NCBI RefSeq assembly: GCF_002893625.1 | Contig: NZ_PKMZ01000005.1 | Location: 124,001-188,000, forward strand | Length of the DNA stretch: 64,000 nt | Direction: 5' to 3' | Source: Mangrovicella endophytica | GTDB lineage: Bacteria > Pseudomonadota > Alphaproteobacteria > Rhizobiales > Rhizobiaceae | Part shown: positions 1-7,787 of the stretch, one piece after another | How the letters are laid out: each line of letters begins with the position of its first letter | Position numbering within the stretch: position 1 is the first letter of the stretch | Program-made: the position numbers and the translations under genes | The notes under the pieces: generated by a model | Told to the model about the DNA's origin: nothing | What the model saw: the letters and a program-made list of their open reading frames with translations, nothing else | Databases searched by the model: none

Positions 1-1
1 C

Positions 2-967
2 GACACGCTGAACGAATCCGGCTTCGTCGAGAACACGGTGGACGCGTTCAAGGGACGCACCATCCACGCCTTCCATACCGAGGGCGCGGGCGGCGGCCAC
101 GCGCCGGACATCATCAAGGTCTGCGGCCTGCCGAACGTCCTGCCGTCCTCGACCAATCCGACCCGGCCCTACACGGTGAACACGCTGGAGGAGCATCTCG
201 ACATGCTCATGGTGTGCCACCATCTCGACGCCTCGATCCCCGAGGACATCGCCTTTGCCGAAAGCCGCATCCGCAAGGAGACGATCGCGGCCGAGGACAT
301 CCTGCATGACCTCGGCGCCTTCTCCATCATCGCCTCCGACAGCCAGGCGATGGGCCGCGTCGGCGAGGTGGTGATCCGCACCTGGCAGACCGCCGACAAG
401 ATGAAGCGCCAGCGCGGCCGGCTGAAGGATGAGCGAGGCGACAACGACAATCTGCGCGCCCGCCGCTATGTCGCGAAATACACGATCAACCCGGCCATCG
501 CGCACGGCATGTCGAAGGAGATCGGCTCGATCGAAATCGGCAAGCGCGCCGACCTCGTTTTGTGGGATCCCGCCTTCTTCGGGGTGAAGCCGATGATGGT
601 GCTGCTGGGCGGCACGATCGTCGCAGCGCCCATGGGCGATCCGAACGCCTCTATCCCGACGCCGCAGCCGGTGCATTATCGGCCGATGTTCGGCGCGTTC
701 GGCAAGGCGGTCGGCGCGTCGGGCGTGACCTTCGTCTCGGGTGCAGCGATGGCAGAGGGGCTGCGCGAGAAGCTCGGCTGCGAGAAGACCTTCCTTGCCG
801 TCGAGAACACCCGCGGCGGCATCTCCAAGGCCTCGATGATCCACAACTCGGCAACCCCGCATGTCGAGGTCGATCCGGAGACCTACGAAGTGCGGGCCGA
901 CGGCGAGATACTCACCTGCGAGCCCGCCACCGTGCTGCCGATGGCGCAGCGCTACTTCCTGTTCTGA
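2..967 (+). CDS. ureC: Urease subunit alpha, C-terminal part (5' end outside window)
   Basis: Catalytic subunit of urease, which hydrolyses urea to ammonia and carbamate at a di-nickel centre in the cytoplasm. The reading frame is already open at base 2, so the N-terminal part, including the carbamylated lysine, lies outside the window. Visible family motifs include [20 protein letters not shown] (nickel-binding and active-site histidines), MVCHHLD (the catalytic acid histidine) and the SDSQAMGR aspartate. The protein ends in the usual YFLF. About 321 residues are present of roughly 570 in the family. In most proteobacteria ureE follows ureC at once; here the next accessory genes are about 16 kb away. 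An internal GTG at 38 is not a start, because homology continues upstream of it. Confidence 0.97.
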   Translation, partial: DTLNESGFVENTVDAFKGRTIHAFHTEGAGGGHAPDIIKVCGLPNVLPSSTNPTRPYTVNTLEEHLDMLMVCHHLDASIPEDIAFAESRIRKETIAAEDILHDLGAFSIIASDSQAMGRVGEVVIRTWQTADKMKRQRGRLKDERGDNDNLRARRYVAKYTINPAIAHGMSKEIGSIEIGKRADLVLWDPAFFGVKPMMVLLGGTIVAAPMGDPNASIPTPQPVHYRPMFGAFGKAVGASGVTFVSGAAMAEGLREKLGCEKTFLAVENTRGGISKASMIHNSATPHVEVDPETYEVRADGEILTCEPATVLPMAQRYFLF

Positions 968-998
968 CCGCCACCGAGGCGCGGCGACGGTCCTGCGC

Positions 999-1577
999 TC
1001 ACGCGTCCTGCTCGCAGAACCAGGCGACCAGGGCCGCGGTGTTGGCAAGCCCGAGGCGCCGGGACAGGCGTAGGCGATGGGCCTCCACCGTGCGGGTTGA
1101 CAGGCTCATCTCGGCAGCGATCGCGGCGCTGGTCCGCCCCTGCGCCAGCAACGAGAGGATCTGGCGCTGGCGCGGCGTCAGCGCGGCGTCACCGACAGGC
1201 CGGCTCATCGGCTCGAAGCAGTAGAGCGCGGCGGCGAACGGGTCGCTCGCCTGCGCCGAGCGGCCGGTGACGCGGCACCAGAAGCGCCGGCCGGCGGCGC
1301 CCGCCATCACCCGCTCGTCGTGAAAGGTCGCGCCGCCCGTCAGATGCGTGCGCCAGAGATGGCCGATGCGGACGAAGTCCGCGACCCCCGGATAGAGCTT
1401 CGAGAAGCTGGTGCCGACGATCTCCTCGCGCCGATAGCCGAAGAGGCCGGCGAATTCCTCGTTGCAGTCGCGGATGATGCGGTGGGCCGCGAAGACCATC
1501 GGCTTCGGGATCTCGCGCAGCGCAAAGCGCAAACTCTCGCCGGACTGTTCGGGATCGGATGGCCGTTGCGTCACCAT
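999..1577 (-). CDS. PAS domain LuxR/FixJ-type transcriptional regulator
   Basis: A 192-residue regulator. Residues about 15-120 look like a PAS sensor fold (CNEEFAGLFGYRREEIVG is a typical PAS core). Residues about 130-190 form a LuxR-type helix-turn-helix beginning at LTPRQRQILSLLAQGRTSAA and including STRTVEAHRLRL. There is no receiver domain, so it probably senses a small ligand or redox state directly. It converges on ureC (32-base gap) and is divergent from scoA with 93 bases between starts, so it could control scoAB. No good Shine-Dalgarno precedes the ATG; a perfect palindrome abuts the start codon instead, which suggests a leaderless or autoregulated transcript. Ligand unknown. Confidence 0.85.
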   Translation of the reverse strand: MVTQRPSDPEQSGESLRFALREIPKPMVFAAHRIIRDCNEEFAGLFGYRREEIVGTSFSKLYPGVADFVRIGHLWRTHLTGGATFHDERVMAGAAGRRFWCRVTGRSAQASDPFAAALYCFEPMSRPVGDAALTPRQRQILSLLAQGRTSAAIAAEMSLSTRTVEAHRLRLSRRLGLANTAALVAWFCEQDA

Positions 1578-1593
1578 GCCGTAGAATTACGGC
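1578..1593. promoter_or_regulatory. Palindrome at the luxR start codon, candidate operator
   Basis: GCCGTA-GAAT-TACGGC is a perfect 6-bp inverted repeat with a 4-bp centre. It lies directly against the ATG of the PAS-LuxR gene and in the divergent intergenic region shared with scoA. LuxR/NarL-type dimers commonly bind palindromes of this size. Role as autoregulatory operator is inferred. Confidence 0.4.
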
Positions 1594-1670
1594 TACCTGA
1601 TCCGGCGCGGCAAGTCCTAGCCTGACGCTTCGACGGTCCTCGGGAGGGACCGCAGCGTGAGGGAGGTGAG

Positions 1671-2411
1671 ATGCGCAAAGTCCACGGAAGTGCGGCAGAG
1701 GCGCTGGCTGGATTGCTGAAGGACGACATGGTGCTGATGTCGGGCGGCTTCGGCCTCTGCGGCATCCCGGAGGCGCTGATCGAGGCGATCCAGATCTCCG
1801 GCGTCAAAGGCCTGACGGTGATCTCCAACAATGCCGGCGTCGACGGCATCGGCCTCGGGCGGCTGCTCGAAACACGCCAGATCGCCAAGATGATCTCGTC
1901 CTATGTCGGCGAGAACAAGCTCTTCGCGCAGCAGTATCTGTCGGGCGAGCTGCAGCTCGAATTCAACCCGCAAGGGACGCTCGCCGAGCGTATCCGGGCC
2001 GGCGGCGCGGGCATTCCGGCCTTCTTCACCAAGACCGGCGTCGGCACGCTGGTTGCCGAGGGCAAGGAAACGCGCGAGTTCGACGGCGAGACCTATGTGA
2101 TGGAGCGCGGCCTCTTTGCCGATCTCGCCATCGTCCATGCCTGGAAGGGCGATACGGAGGGCAACCTCGTCTACCGGAAGACGGCGCGCAACTTCAATCC
2201 GATGATGGCGACGGCGGCGCGCGTGACGGTGGCCGAGGTCGAGCATCTCGTCAGCCCTGGCGAGATCGATCCCGATCACATCCACACGTCCGGCATCTTC
2301 ATCAAGCGCATCGTGCATGTGACGGCCACGGCCAAGCATATCGAGCAGCGCACGGTGCGGCCGCGCCGCGACCGGAGCGAGGTCGCCGCCGCCGCCGGGG
2401 AGGAGATCTGA
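1671..2411 (+). CDS. scoA: 3-oxoacid CoA-transferase subunit A
   Basis: Subunit A of a succinyl-CoA:3-ketoacid (acetoacetate) CoA-transferase. It contains the family glycine-rich segment [18 protein letters not shown] near residues 23-40, [13 protein letters not shown], and the usual [16 protein letters not shown] stretch. At 246 residues it is slightly longer than typical A subunits (about 235), with an Arg/Ala-rich tail. A strong GGAGGTGAG ribosome-binding site precedes the ATG. Subunit B starts 2 bases after the stop. It faces the BKACE enzyme gene, whose reaction releases acetoacetate, the normal substrate of this enzyme. Confidence 0.95.
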   Translation: MRKVHGSAAEALAGLLKDDMVLMSGGFGLCGIPEALIEAIQISGVKGLTVISNNAGVDGIGLGRLLETRQIAKMISSYVGENKLFAQQYLSGELQLEFNPQGTLAERIRAGGAGIPAFFTKTGVGTLVAEGKETREFDGETYVMERGLFADLAIVHAWKGDTEGNLVYRKTARNFNPMMATAARVTVAEVEHLVSPGEIDPDHIHTSGIFIKRIVHVTATAKHIEQRTVRPRRDRSEVAAAAGEEI

Positions 2412-2413
2412 GC

Positions 2414-3076
2414 ATGGCCTGGACACGTGAGGACATGGCGGCACGCGCCGCGCGGGAGCTGCAGGACGGCTTCTACGTCAATCTCGGCATCGGCATCCCG
2501 ACGCTCGTCGCCAACTTCATTCCGGAGGGCATGAGCGTCCAGCTGCAGAGCGAGAATGGCATGCTCGGCATGGGGCCGTTCCCCTATGTGGGCGAGGAGG
2601 ATGCCGACCTCATCAACGCCGGCAAGCAGACGATTACCGAGCTGCCGACGACGAGCTACTTCTCGTCGGCAGACTCCTTCGCGATGATCCGCGGCGGCCA
2701 TATCGACCTGTCGATCCTCGGCGCCATGCAGGTGGCCGAGAATGGCGACCTCGCCAACTGGATGATCCCCGGCAAGATGGTGAAGGGGATGGGCGGGGCG
2801 ATGGACCTCGTCGCCGGTGTCAAGAAGGTGGTCGTGGTGATGGAGCACGTCGCCAAGGGCAAGGATGGCTCGATCTCGCCCAAGCTGCTGACGCGCTGCG
2901 ACCTGCCGCTGACCGGCGCCGGCGTCGTCGACCTCGTCGTCACCGATCTCGGCGTCTTCTCGATCGACAAGAAGGGCGATGGGGGCATGGTGCTGATCGA
3001 GCTCGCCGACGGCGTGACGGTGGACGAGATCAAGGCGAACACGCAGGCCGCGTTCACGGTCGCGCCCGGCCTCTGA
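2414..3076 (+). CDS. scoB: 3-oxoacid CoA-transferase subunit B
   Basis: Subunit B carries the catalytic glutamate that forms the enzyme-CoA thioester; it is visible as Glu47 in [10 protein letters not shown]. Other family signatures are [28 protein letters not shown] and [19 protein letters not shown]. The 220-residue length is normal. It forms a two-gene operon with scoA. Together they would transfer CoA from succinyl-CoA to acetoacetate or a similar 3-oxoacid, feeding acetoacetyl-CoA to thiolysis. The exact 3-oxoacid (acetoacetate or oxoadipate) cannot be decided from sequence, but there are no oxoadipate-pathway genes nearby. Confidence 0.95.
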   Translation: MAWTREDMAARAARELQDGFYVNLGIGIPTLVANFIPEGMSVQLQSENGMLGMGPFPYVGEEDADLINAGKQTITELPTTSYFSSADSFAMIRGGHIDLSILGAMQVAENGDLANWMIPGKMVKGMGGAMDLVAGVKKVVVVMEHVAKGKDGSISPKLLTRCDLPLTGAGVVDLVVTDLGVFSIDKKGDGGMVLIELADGVTVDEIKANTQAAFTVAPGL

Positions 3077-3125
3077 ACGAGAGGCTGCGACCGGCCGCTT
3101 GCTCTGGCAGCGGCCTAAGTGGCCG

Positions 3126-3155
3126 ACGAGGCGGCCAACATTGCGGCCGCCTCGT
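3126..3155. terminator. Perfect 11-bp stem-loop between convergent operons
   Basis: ACGAGGCGGCC and GGCCGCCTCGT pair perfectly around an 8-base loop. The element lies between the converging scoB and BKACE genes. It lacks a long T tract on either side, so it is a probable bidirectional terminator or mRNA-stabilising hairpin rather than a textbook intrinsic terminator. Confidence 0.55.
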
Positions 3156-3184
3156 TATGGACGATTTCGAGAAGGTGGGGCGGC

Positions 3185-3218
3185 CTAGAAGGCGACGCCG
3201 TCTAGAAGGCGACGCGGT
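3185..3218. repeat. 17-bp tandem duplication at the BKACE stop codon
   Basis: Two adjacent 17-bp units (3185-3201 and 3202-3218) differ at one position. Each contains the complement of the last codons plus a stop (VAF, TAG) of the leftward gene. The coding copy is 3202-3218. The other copy lies just after the stop, which suggests a small slippage duplication of the 3' end. Confidence 0.8.
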
Positions 3219-4131
3219 CGCCGCCCTTCAGCTGCAGCATGTGCCGCGCCTCGGCCGGGCTCGCGATCTCCAGGCCCATCTCCTCGATCAGGATACGCGC
3301 CTTGGCGACCTGCTCGGCATTGCTCGTCGCGAGCTTGCCGGGGCCGATCCAGAGCGAATCCTCCAGCCCGACGCGGACATTGCCGCCCATGGCGATGGAC
3401 ATGGCCGCGATCGGCATCTGGTTGCGGCCGGCGCCGAGTACCGACCAGCTGAAGTCGTCGCCGAACAGCCGGTCGGCAGTGCGCTTCATCATCATGACGT
3501 CTTCGGGGTGAGAGCCGATGCCGCCGAGGAGCCCGAAGACGCTCTGGATGAAGAAGGGCGGCTTCACCAGCCCGCGGCCGACGAAGTGCGACAGCGTATA
3601 GAGATGGCCGATGTCGTAGCACTCGATCTCGAACCGCGTGCCGTTGTCGGCGCAGGTCGTCAGGATCGTCTCGATGTCGGCAAAGGTGTTCTTGAAGATG
3701 CGACTGCGTGATTCCTCGATATAAGGGCGCTCCCAGTCGTGCTGGAAGGTCTTGAAGCGCTCCAGCATCGGGTAGAGGCCGAAGTTCATCGTGCCCATGT
3801 TGAGCGAGGCGACCTCGGGCTTGAAGGTTGCGACCGGGTTCAGCCGCTCCTCGACGCTCATGGTCGGCGCGCCGCCCGTGGTGATGTTGATGACGCAGTC
3901 CGAGCCCTGCTTGATGCGCTGCAGGATGGGTGCGAAGGCCTCCAGGCTCTGATCCGGGCGGCCGTCCTGAGGATTGCGCGCATGGAGATGGACGATCGCC
4001 GCGCCCGCCTCGGCGGCGCCGATCGCCGCATCGGCGATCTCGCTCGCCGTGATCGGCAGATGCGGCGACATGGACGGCGTATGGATCGAACCGGTGACGG
4101 CGCAGGTGATGATGACTTTGCGGGCGGACAT
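3202..4131 (-). CDS. Beta-keto acid cleavage enzyme (BKACE, DUF849 family)
   Basis: BKACE enzymes (founding member Kce, 3-keto-5-aminohexanoate cleavage enzyme) are zinc-dependent TIM barrels. They condense a beta-keto acid with acetyl-CoA, giving acetoacetate and a new acyl-CoA. Family marks seen are the start KVIITCAVTGSIHTP, the zinc-binding VHLHARNPQDGRP, NITTGG, LNMGTMNFG, FEIECYDIGH and the C-terminal VRVGLEDSLW. The frame is open to 4398, but the ATG at 4131 is chosen: it has a GGAGA ribosome-binding site and gives the family length of 309 residues. It is the last gene of the leftward operon and faces scoAB, which would use the acetoacetate formed. The specific beta-keto acid cannot be read by eye. 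Confidence 0.9.
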   Translation of the reverse strand: MSARKVIITCAVTGSIHTPSMSPHLPITASEIADAAIGAAEAGAAIVHLHARNPQDGRPDQSLEAFAPILQRIKQGSDCVINITTGGAPTMSVEERLNPVATFKPEVASLNMGTMNFGLYPMLERFKTFQHDWERPYIEESRSRIFKNTFADIETILTTCADNGTRFEIECYDIGHLYTLSHFVGRGLVKPPFFIQSVFGLLGGIGSHPEDVMMMKRTADRLFGDDFSWSVLGAGRNQMPIAAMSIAMGGNVRVGLEDSLWIGPGKLATSNAEQVAKARILIEEMGLEIASPAEARHMLQLKGGDRVAF

Positions 4132-4163
4132 GGGTTCTCCGTCTCGGGAACTGGGGAATGGTT

Positions 4164-4892
4164 TCAGCCGTCGAGCGCCCATGGCGCGGCGTCGTCCAGA
4201 GCCGCGGGGCGCGGGGCGGGCGATGTGCGCGTGGATGCGCCCAGCGTCGGCTTGGCGAGGAGCTGACGCAGACGCTCGCGCCAGGCATCGAGGTAGCCGG
4301 CGCGGCCCTGTGGCCCGACGCGGGGCGCGCCGTAGCAGATGAACGGCTCCTCGCAGGCGAGGCCCATATAGTCGAGCGTCAGGCGCTGCAGCGGCCATAG
4401 GACCTGCGCGATGTCACCATAGGCGCCGCCCTGGGAGAACCGGGCGGGCGTGCCGCCGGTGGTAACGCAGAGGAGGCCGCGCTTCTCGCGCAGGAGCCCG
4501 GTGTCGAAGCGCGCGCCGTCGACATAGGCAACGCCATAGGCAAGGACCCGGTCAATCCAGCCCTTCACGATGGCGGGCGGGCCGCCCCACCAGAGCGGGA
4601 AGAGGAAGACGAGCGCATCGCTTTCTGCGAGGCGCTGCTGCTCGCGCCGGATGTCCGGCGCAAAGGTGTCGCGCTCCGCCGCATGGAGCTGTTCGCTCTG
4701 GTAGTGGAAGCGGGTCGCGTCGGCGACGGTCGTAAAGTCGTGCCGGCCGGCAACCGGATCGAACGCGTCCGCATAGAGGTCGGACACAGTGACACCGTGC
4801 CCGGCCTCCGTGATCGTCCGCACCGCCTCGTCCTTCAGGGCCGCGCAGAAGGAGGTAGGCTCAGGATGAGCGTAGACGATCAGGACTCGCAT
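4164..4892 (-). CDS. NAD(P)H-dependent quinone oxidoreductase, flavodoxin fold (NQO1/KefF-like)
   Basis: A 242-residue member of the flavodoxin_2 family. The N-terminus MRVLIVYAHPEPTSFCAALK is the FMN/FAD phosphate-binding strand-loop. LFPLWWGGPPAIVKGWIDRV and VTTGGTPARFSQGG are the classical NQO-type motifs. Such enzymes reduce quinones or other electrophiles by two electrons using NAD(P)H. The last 25 or so residues are low-complexity Ala/Pro/Arg and probably disordered. It lies 9 bases after the DUF6282 gene and 32 bases before the BKACE start, so it is co-transcribed. Its presence could point to a quinone-like, nitro or electrophilic intermediate, but that is inference. Confidence 0.85.
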   Translation of the reverse strand: MRVLIVYAHPEPTSFCAALKDEAVRTITEAGHGVTVSDLYADAFDPVAGRHDFTTVADATRFHYQSEQLHAAERDTFAPDIRREQQRLAESDALVFLFPLWWGGPPAIVKGWIDRVLAYGVAYVDGARFDTGLLREKRGLLCVTTGGTPARFSQGGAYGDIAQVLWPLQRLTLDYMGLACEEPFICYGAPRVGPQGRAGYLDAWRERLRQLLAKPTLGASTRTSPAPRPAALDDAAPWALDG

Positions 4893-4901
4893 CTGGACAG
4901 G

Positions 4902-5840
4902 TCAGGCGGCGAGGTTGAGCAGGCGGGCCGAGTTGTCGCCGATCAGCGTACGGATATCGGCATGCGAAAACTGCAGGTCGAGCAGCATGCGCACGATCTG
5001 GCGGTAGCCGTCCACCGGGCGTGGAGCCCCGCGCAGGCCGAGATCGGAGCAGAGGCAGGTGTTCTCGACACCGGCGACGTCGATCAGGTGGCGCAGGAAC
5101 TCCGCGTCGTAGTTCTTGCCTGAGCCCTCGATGAACATGCAGATGGAGTGCTCCATGTAGACGCCCATCGCCACGAGCCCGCGGATGTCCTCGTCGGAGC
5201 AGCCGACGACATAGGTCGGGTGATTGACCAGCATCTTCTTCACGCCGCGGCTTTTGGCCTCCTCAAACAGCGGAAAGAGATCGGTCGCGTTCAGATGCCC
5301 GCCGGCGAGGATGATGTCGCCTTCGGCGATGAGGTCGAGCACCTGCTTCACGGCGTCGAGCATCTGGCCGTTTTCGTCGAAGATGCCGAGCGGGACCGGA
5401 TCCAGCATCCGCTGCGCCGTCTTCGGGAAGTTCTTCGCCTCCGTCTCCGCCTTGCGGATGTGGTTGGCGGCCGACAGGGTCGGCATCCAGACGATCTTGG
5501 CGCCGATCTTGATGGCGTGGTCGACGGCAAAGGGGTTGATGCCGCCGCTGGCATTGTTCAGCGCGATGCCGGAGAAGAGCTGGACCTTTTCGTCTGGAAA
5601 CAGGGTCTGCAGCAGCTTGGCGTGCGGCGTGCCGAGATAGAAGTGATCCTTGAACAGGAGGGCGCGGAAGCCGGCTTCCTCGGCATCCTGCATCGCCTCG
5701 CGATGATCGAGAATGCGAGGCATGGCGGCCGGGCCGCTGTGGCAGTGGAGATCCACCGCGCCGCGCAAGAGTTCGGCGACTTCCGCGTCCCGCGTGTCGT
5801 CGTCGATGGCGGGTGTGGCCATCATCGTCGAGGTGCTCAT
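4902..5840 (-). CDS. DUF6282 family protein, putative metal-dependent hydrolase
   Basis: A 312-residue protein resembling the PHP/amidohydrolase-like DUF6282 family. Likely metal ligands lie in DLHCHSGP (about residue 32), LFKDHFY (about 65), AGGHLN (about 180), NHP (about 206) and CSDLG near the C-terminus. This is the His/Asp spacing expected of a TIM-barrel metallohydrolase. The reaction is unknown. It sits between the HpcH/HpaI aldolase and the quinone reductase in one leftward operon, so it may open or deprotect an intermediate of the same pathway. A GGGAGA ribosome-binding site precedes the ATG. The first 20 residues are not conserved-looking and may be flexible. Confidence 0.75.
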   Translation of the reverse strand: MSTSTMMATPAIDDDTRDAEVAELLRGAVDLHCHSGPAAMPRILDHREAMQDAEEAGFRALLFKDHFYLGTPHAKLLQTLFPDEKVQLFSGIALNNASGGINPFAVDHAIKIGAKIVWMPTLSAANHIRKAETEAKNFPKTAQRMLDPVPLGIFDENGQMLDAVKQVLDLIAEGDIILAGGHLNATDLFPLFEEAKSRGVKKMLVNHPTYVVGCSDEDIRGLVAMGVYMEHSICMFIEGSGKNYDAEFLRHLIDVAGVENTCLCSDLGLRGAPRPVDGYRQIVRMLLDLQFSHADIRTLIGDNSARLLNLAA

Positions 5841-5904
5841 CGGTGTCTCCCAGAGCTTGAGTAGGAAGGCGGGTGAGAGCTGCAGCGCCCGTCACCGCCC
5901 CTGG

Positions 5905-6687
5905 TCAGGCCGCGCTTCTGATCGCGGCAAAGTCGTTGAGGACGGCCGTTGCGGCCTGCCGCATCAGCCCCTGGTCGCTCGAGACGATGAAGGCGGAGAC
6001 GCCGATCCCGCGGAAGCCTTGCGCCTCGGCGAGCGAGCCCACCATGACGCAGACCGGCTTGCCGGCGGCGATCGCGGCAGCCGCGATGCGTTCGCTCGCA
6101 GCTTGAACCTTGGGGTCGGCGGGTGATGTCGCGCCCATGGCGACCGACAGATCGCCCCGCCCGACGAAGACGCCGTCGAGGCCGTCCACCGCGACGATGG
6201 CGTCTATCGTGTCGAGTGCTTCGGGGTCTTCGATCATCGCGATGACGGTGACAGACTTGTCCTGCGCCTCGACATGCGGCCACATGCCGACAGCGCCGTA
6301 GTCGCCGGCGCGCGGCGAGTTGGAGAAGCCGCGCGATCCGCCGCGATAGCGGCAGGCCGACACGACGGCGCGGGCCTTCTCGACGCTGGCGACGTGCGGG
6401 ACGAGGACGCCCGCTGCGCCATCGTCGAGAGCGGAGAGGAGCTTGGACGGGGTCGGCTCGGCGACGCGCACGATGCCGGCCGTTCCGGATGCGCGCGCTG
6501 CCAGGAGGCCGGCATCGATGGCGACGCGATCGAACGGGGCGTGCTCCTCGTCGATGACGACGAAGTCGAAGCCGGCGGAGCCCAGGATCTCGATCGGATG
6601 CGTTGCCGGCGTCTTGATGAACGTGCCGACGAGGACATCGCGTGCCGTGAAGCGGGAGCGGAAACCGCGCCCTGGAGCGATTGACAT
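5905..6687 (-). CDS. HpcH/HpaI family aldolase
   Basis: Class II pyruvate-type aldolase family (HpaI, 2,4-dihydroxyhept-2-ene-1,7-dioate aldolase; also RhmA and GarL). It has the typical start VGTFIKTPATHPIEILGSAGFDFVVIDEEHAPFD with the active-site His. Also visible are VRVAEP (carboxylate-binding Arg), IAMIEDPEALD (metal-ligand Glu) and VFVGRGDLSVAMG (metal-ligand Asp). At 260 residues it has the normal length. It should cleave a 4-hydroxy-2-oxoacid to pyruvate and an aldehyde. It is the first gene of the leftward operon and starts 193 bases from the divergent iclR gene, with a palindromic operator between them. Substrate side chain undetermined. Confidence 0.9.
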   Translation of the reverse strand: MSIAPGRGFRSRFTARDVLVGTFIKTPATHPIEILGSAGFDFVVIDEEHAPFDRVAIDAGLLAARASGTAGIVRVAEPTPSKLLSALDDGAAGVLVPHVASVEKARAVVSACRYRGGSRGFSNSPRAGDYGAVGMWPHVEAQDKSVTVIAMIEDPEALDTIDAIVAVDGLDGVFVGRGDLSVAMGATSPADPKVQAASERIAAAAIAAGKPVCVMVGSLAEAQGFRGIGVSAFIVSSDQGLMRQAATAVLNDFAAIRSAA

Positions 6688-6708
6688 CGCGCCCCTCCCT
6701 TTGTATCG

Positions 6709-6721
6709 CTGTTCAGAACAG
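6709..6721. promoter_or_regulatory. IclR-type operator candidate in the divergent promoter region
   Basis: CTGTTC-A-GAACAG is a perfect 6-bp inverted repeat with a single central base. It lies 21 bases upstream of the aldolase ATG and next to an AT-rich stretch (6728-6737) that, read leftward, contains TATATAAC as a possible -10 box. The core GTTC-N-GAAC recurs at 7734-7742 before the ABC importer, so both sites probably bind the same regulator, most simply the IclR protein encoded between them. Confidence 0.6.
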
Positions 6722-6879
6722 TTTTTCGTTATATAAAACCTCTACACCTTCGGGCGGGAAGTCTGTCAAGGGCCAAGTTTTGGCTGCCGCAGTTGGCGGC
6801 GGCCTGAGCGGCAGCTCGTGGCGTGTTCCGATCCCCAGCCGTGCAGGCCTGTGGAGGATGCGGACGGCGAGGAGAGCGC

Positions 6880-7662
6880 GTGCCCAGGATCGAAGGAAAA
6901 AGCGGCGACGGCGTCCAGGCCGTACAGTTGACGCTCGGCATCATCGAGCACCTGGCGCGGGAGCGGCGGGCGGTCGGCGTGACGGCCCTGGCCCAGGCGC
7001 TCGGCACCACCAAGAGCCGCATCCATCGGCACCTGCAGACGCTGGTCGCCCAGGGCTACATCGTGCAGCCGAAGGATTCGGATCGCTACGAGAGCGGGCC
7101 TCGGCTGATCGCACTCGGCCGCGCCGTCAGCGACAGCCTCGACCTCACCCATGTCGCGGCCGATGCGCTGCTGGAACTGCGCGATGCGCTCGGCCACTCC
7201 GCCGTGGTCTCGCAGATCACGCCCGACGGCATAAGGGTTCTGGCGACTGTTCCCGGGCGGTCGCCGATCGAGATCGGGGTGCGGACCGGCTCGGTGCTGG
7301 CCTTCAACTGCTCGGCGCAGGGGAAGGTGGTCCTCGCCAACGCCTCGCCGGAATTTCGCGCTCGCGTCCTCCGCGGCAAGTTCGAGATCATGACTCCGCA
7401 CACGATCGTCAGTCCGACGGTTCTGGCGGCGGAGCTGGAGGAGGTACGCCAGCGCGGATGGGCGACGGCCGCCAACGAGTCGGGCATCGGACTGAATACG
7501 CTGGCCGCGCCGATCTTCGATTCGGCCGGTGCCGTATGCGGCGCGGTGGGCGTCGTCGACATGGTCCAGTTCATCCCGGCAACACCCTCCGAGGACCAGC
7601 GCGAGCGCGTCATCGCCGCGGCAAAGCGGATATCGCAGGCCCTTGGCCACGGCGTGCTCTGA
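6880..7662 (+). CDS. IclR family transcriptional regulator
   Basis: A 260-residue IclR-family repressor or activator. An N-terminal winged helix-turn-helix (about residues 10-70, including VTALAQALGTTKSRIHRHLQ) is followed by the IclR effector-binding domain (about 85-250, with AFNCSAQGKVVLA and the ESGIGLNTLAAPIFD region). The GTG at 6880 is preferred over the upstream in-frame start at 6823 because a GAGGAGA ribosome-binding site lies just before it and the length then fits the family. It is divergent from the aldolase operon and 125 bases upstream of the ABC importer operon. GTTC-N-GAAC palindromes lie in front of both, so it probably controls both in response to the imported substrate or a catabolite. 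Confidence 0.93.
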   Translation: MPRIEGKSGDGVQAVQLTLGIIEHLARERRAVGVTALAQALGTTKSRIHRHLQTLVAQGYIVQPKDSDRYESGPRLIALGRAVSDSLDLTHVAADALLELRDALGHSAVVSQITPDGIRVLATVPGRSPIEIGVRTGSVLAFNCSAQGKVVLANASPEFRARVLRGKFEIMTPHTIVSPTVLAAELEEVRQRGWATAANESGIGLNTLAAPIFDSAGAVCGAVGVVDMVQFIPATPSEDQRERVIAAAKRISQALGHGVL

Positions 7663-7690
7663 CGCCCAACGAGGTCCGGCCACAAACGGC

Positions 7691-7718
7691 TTGACAAAAA
7701 CCAGCAGCTAAATATCGT
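7691..7718 (+). promoter_or_regulatory. Probable sigma-70 promoter of the ABC importer operon
   Basis: TTGACA (7691-7696, a perfect -35 match) is followed after 16 bases by TATCGT (7713-7718), a 4/6 match to the -10 consensus. The GTTC-N-GAAC palindrome begins 15 bases further on, about where transcription would start, which fits repression by the neighbouring IclR protein. Confidence 0.5.
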
Positions 7719-7733
7719 CATGAACGAAACAGC

Positions 7734-7742
7734 GTTCTGAAC
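7734..7742. promoter_or_regulatory. Second GTTC-N-GAAC operator candidate
   Basis: GTTCTGAAC shares its core with the palindrome at 6709-6721 (GTTCAGAAC) and is likewise followed by A. It lies 45 bases before the ATG of the substrate-binding protein gene, just downstream of the predicted promoter. Confidence 0.55.
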
Positions 7743-7787
7743 AACAGGACACCGGGGGAGCGGTCGTTGTTCATCAGGGAGGAGAGA

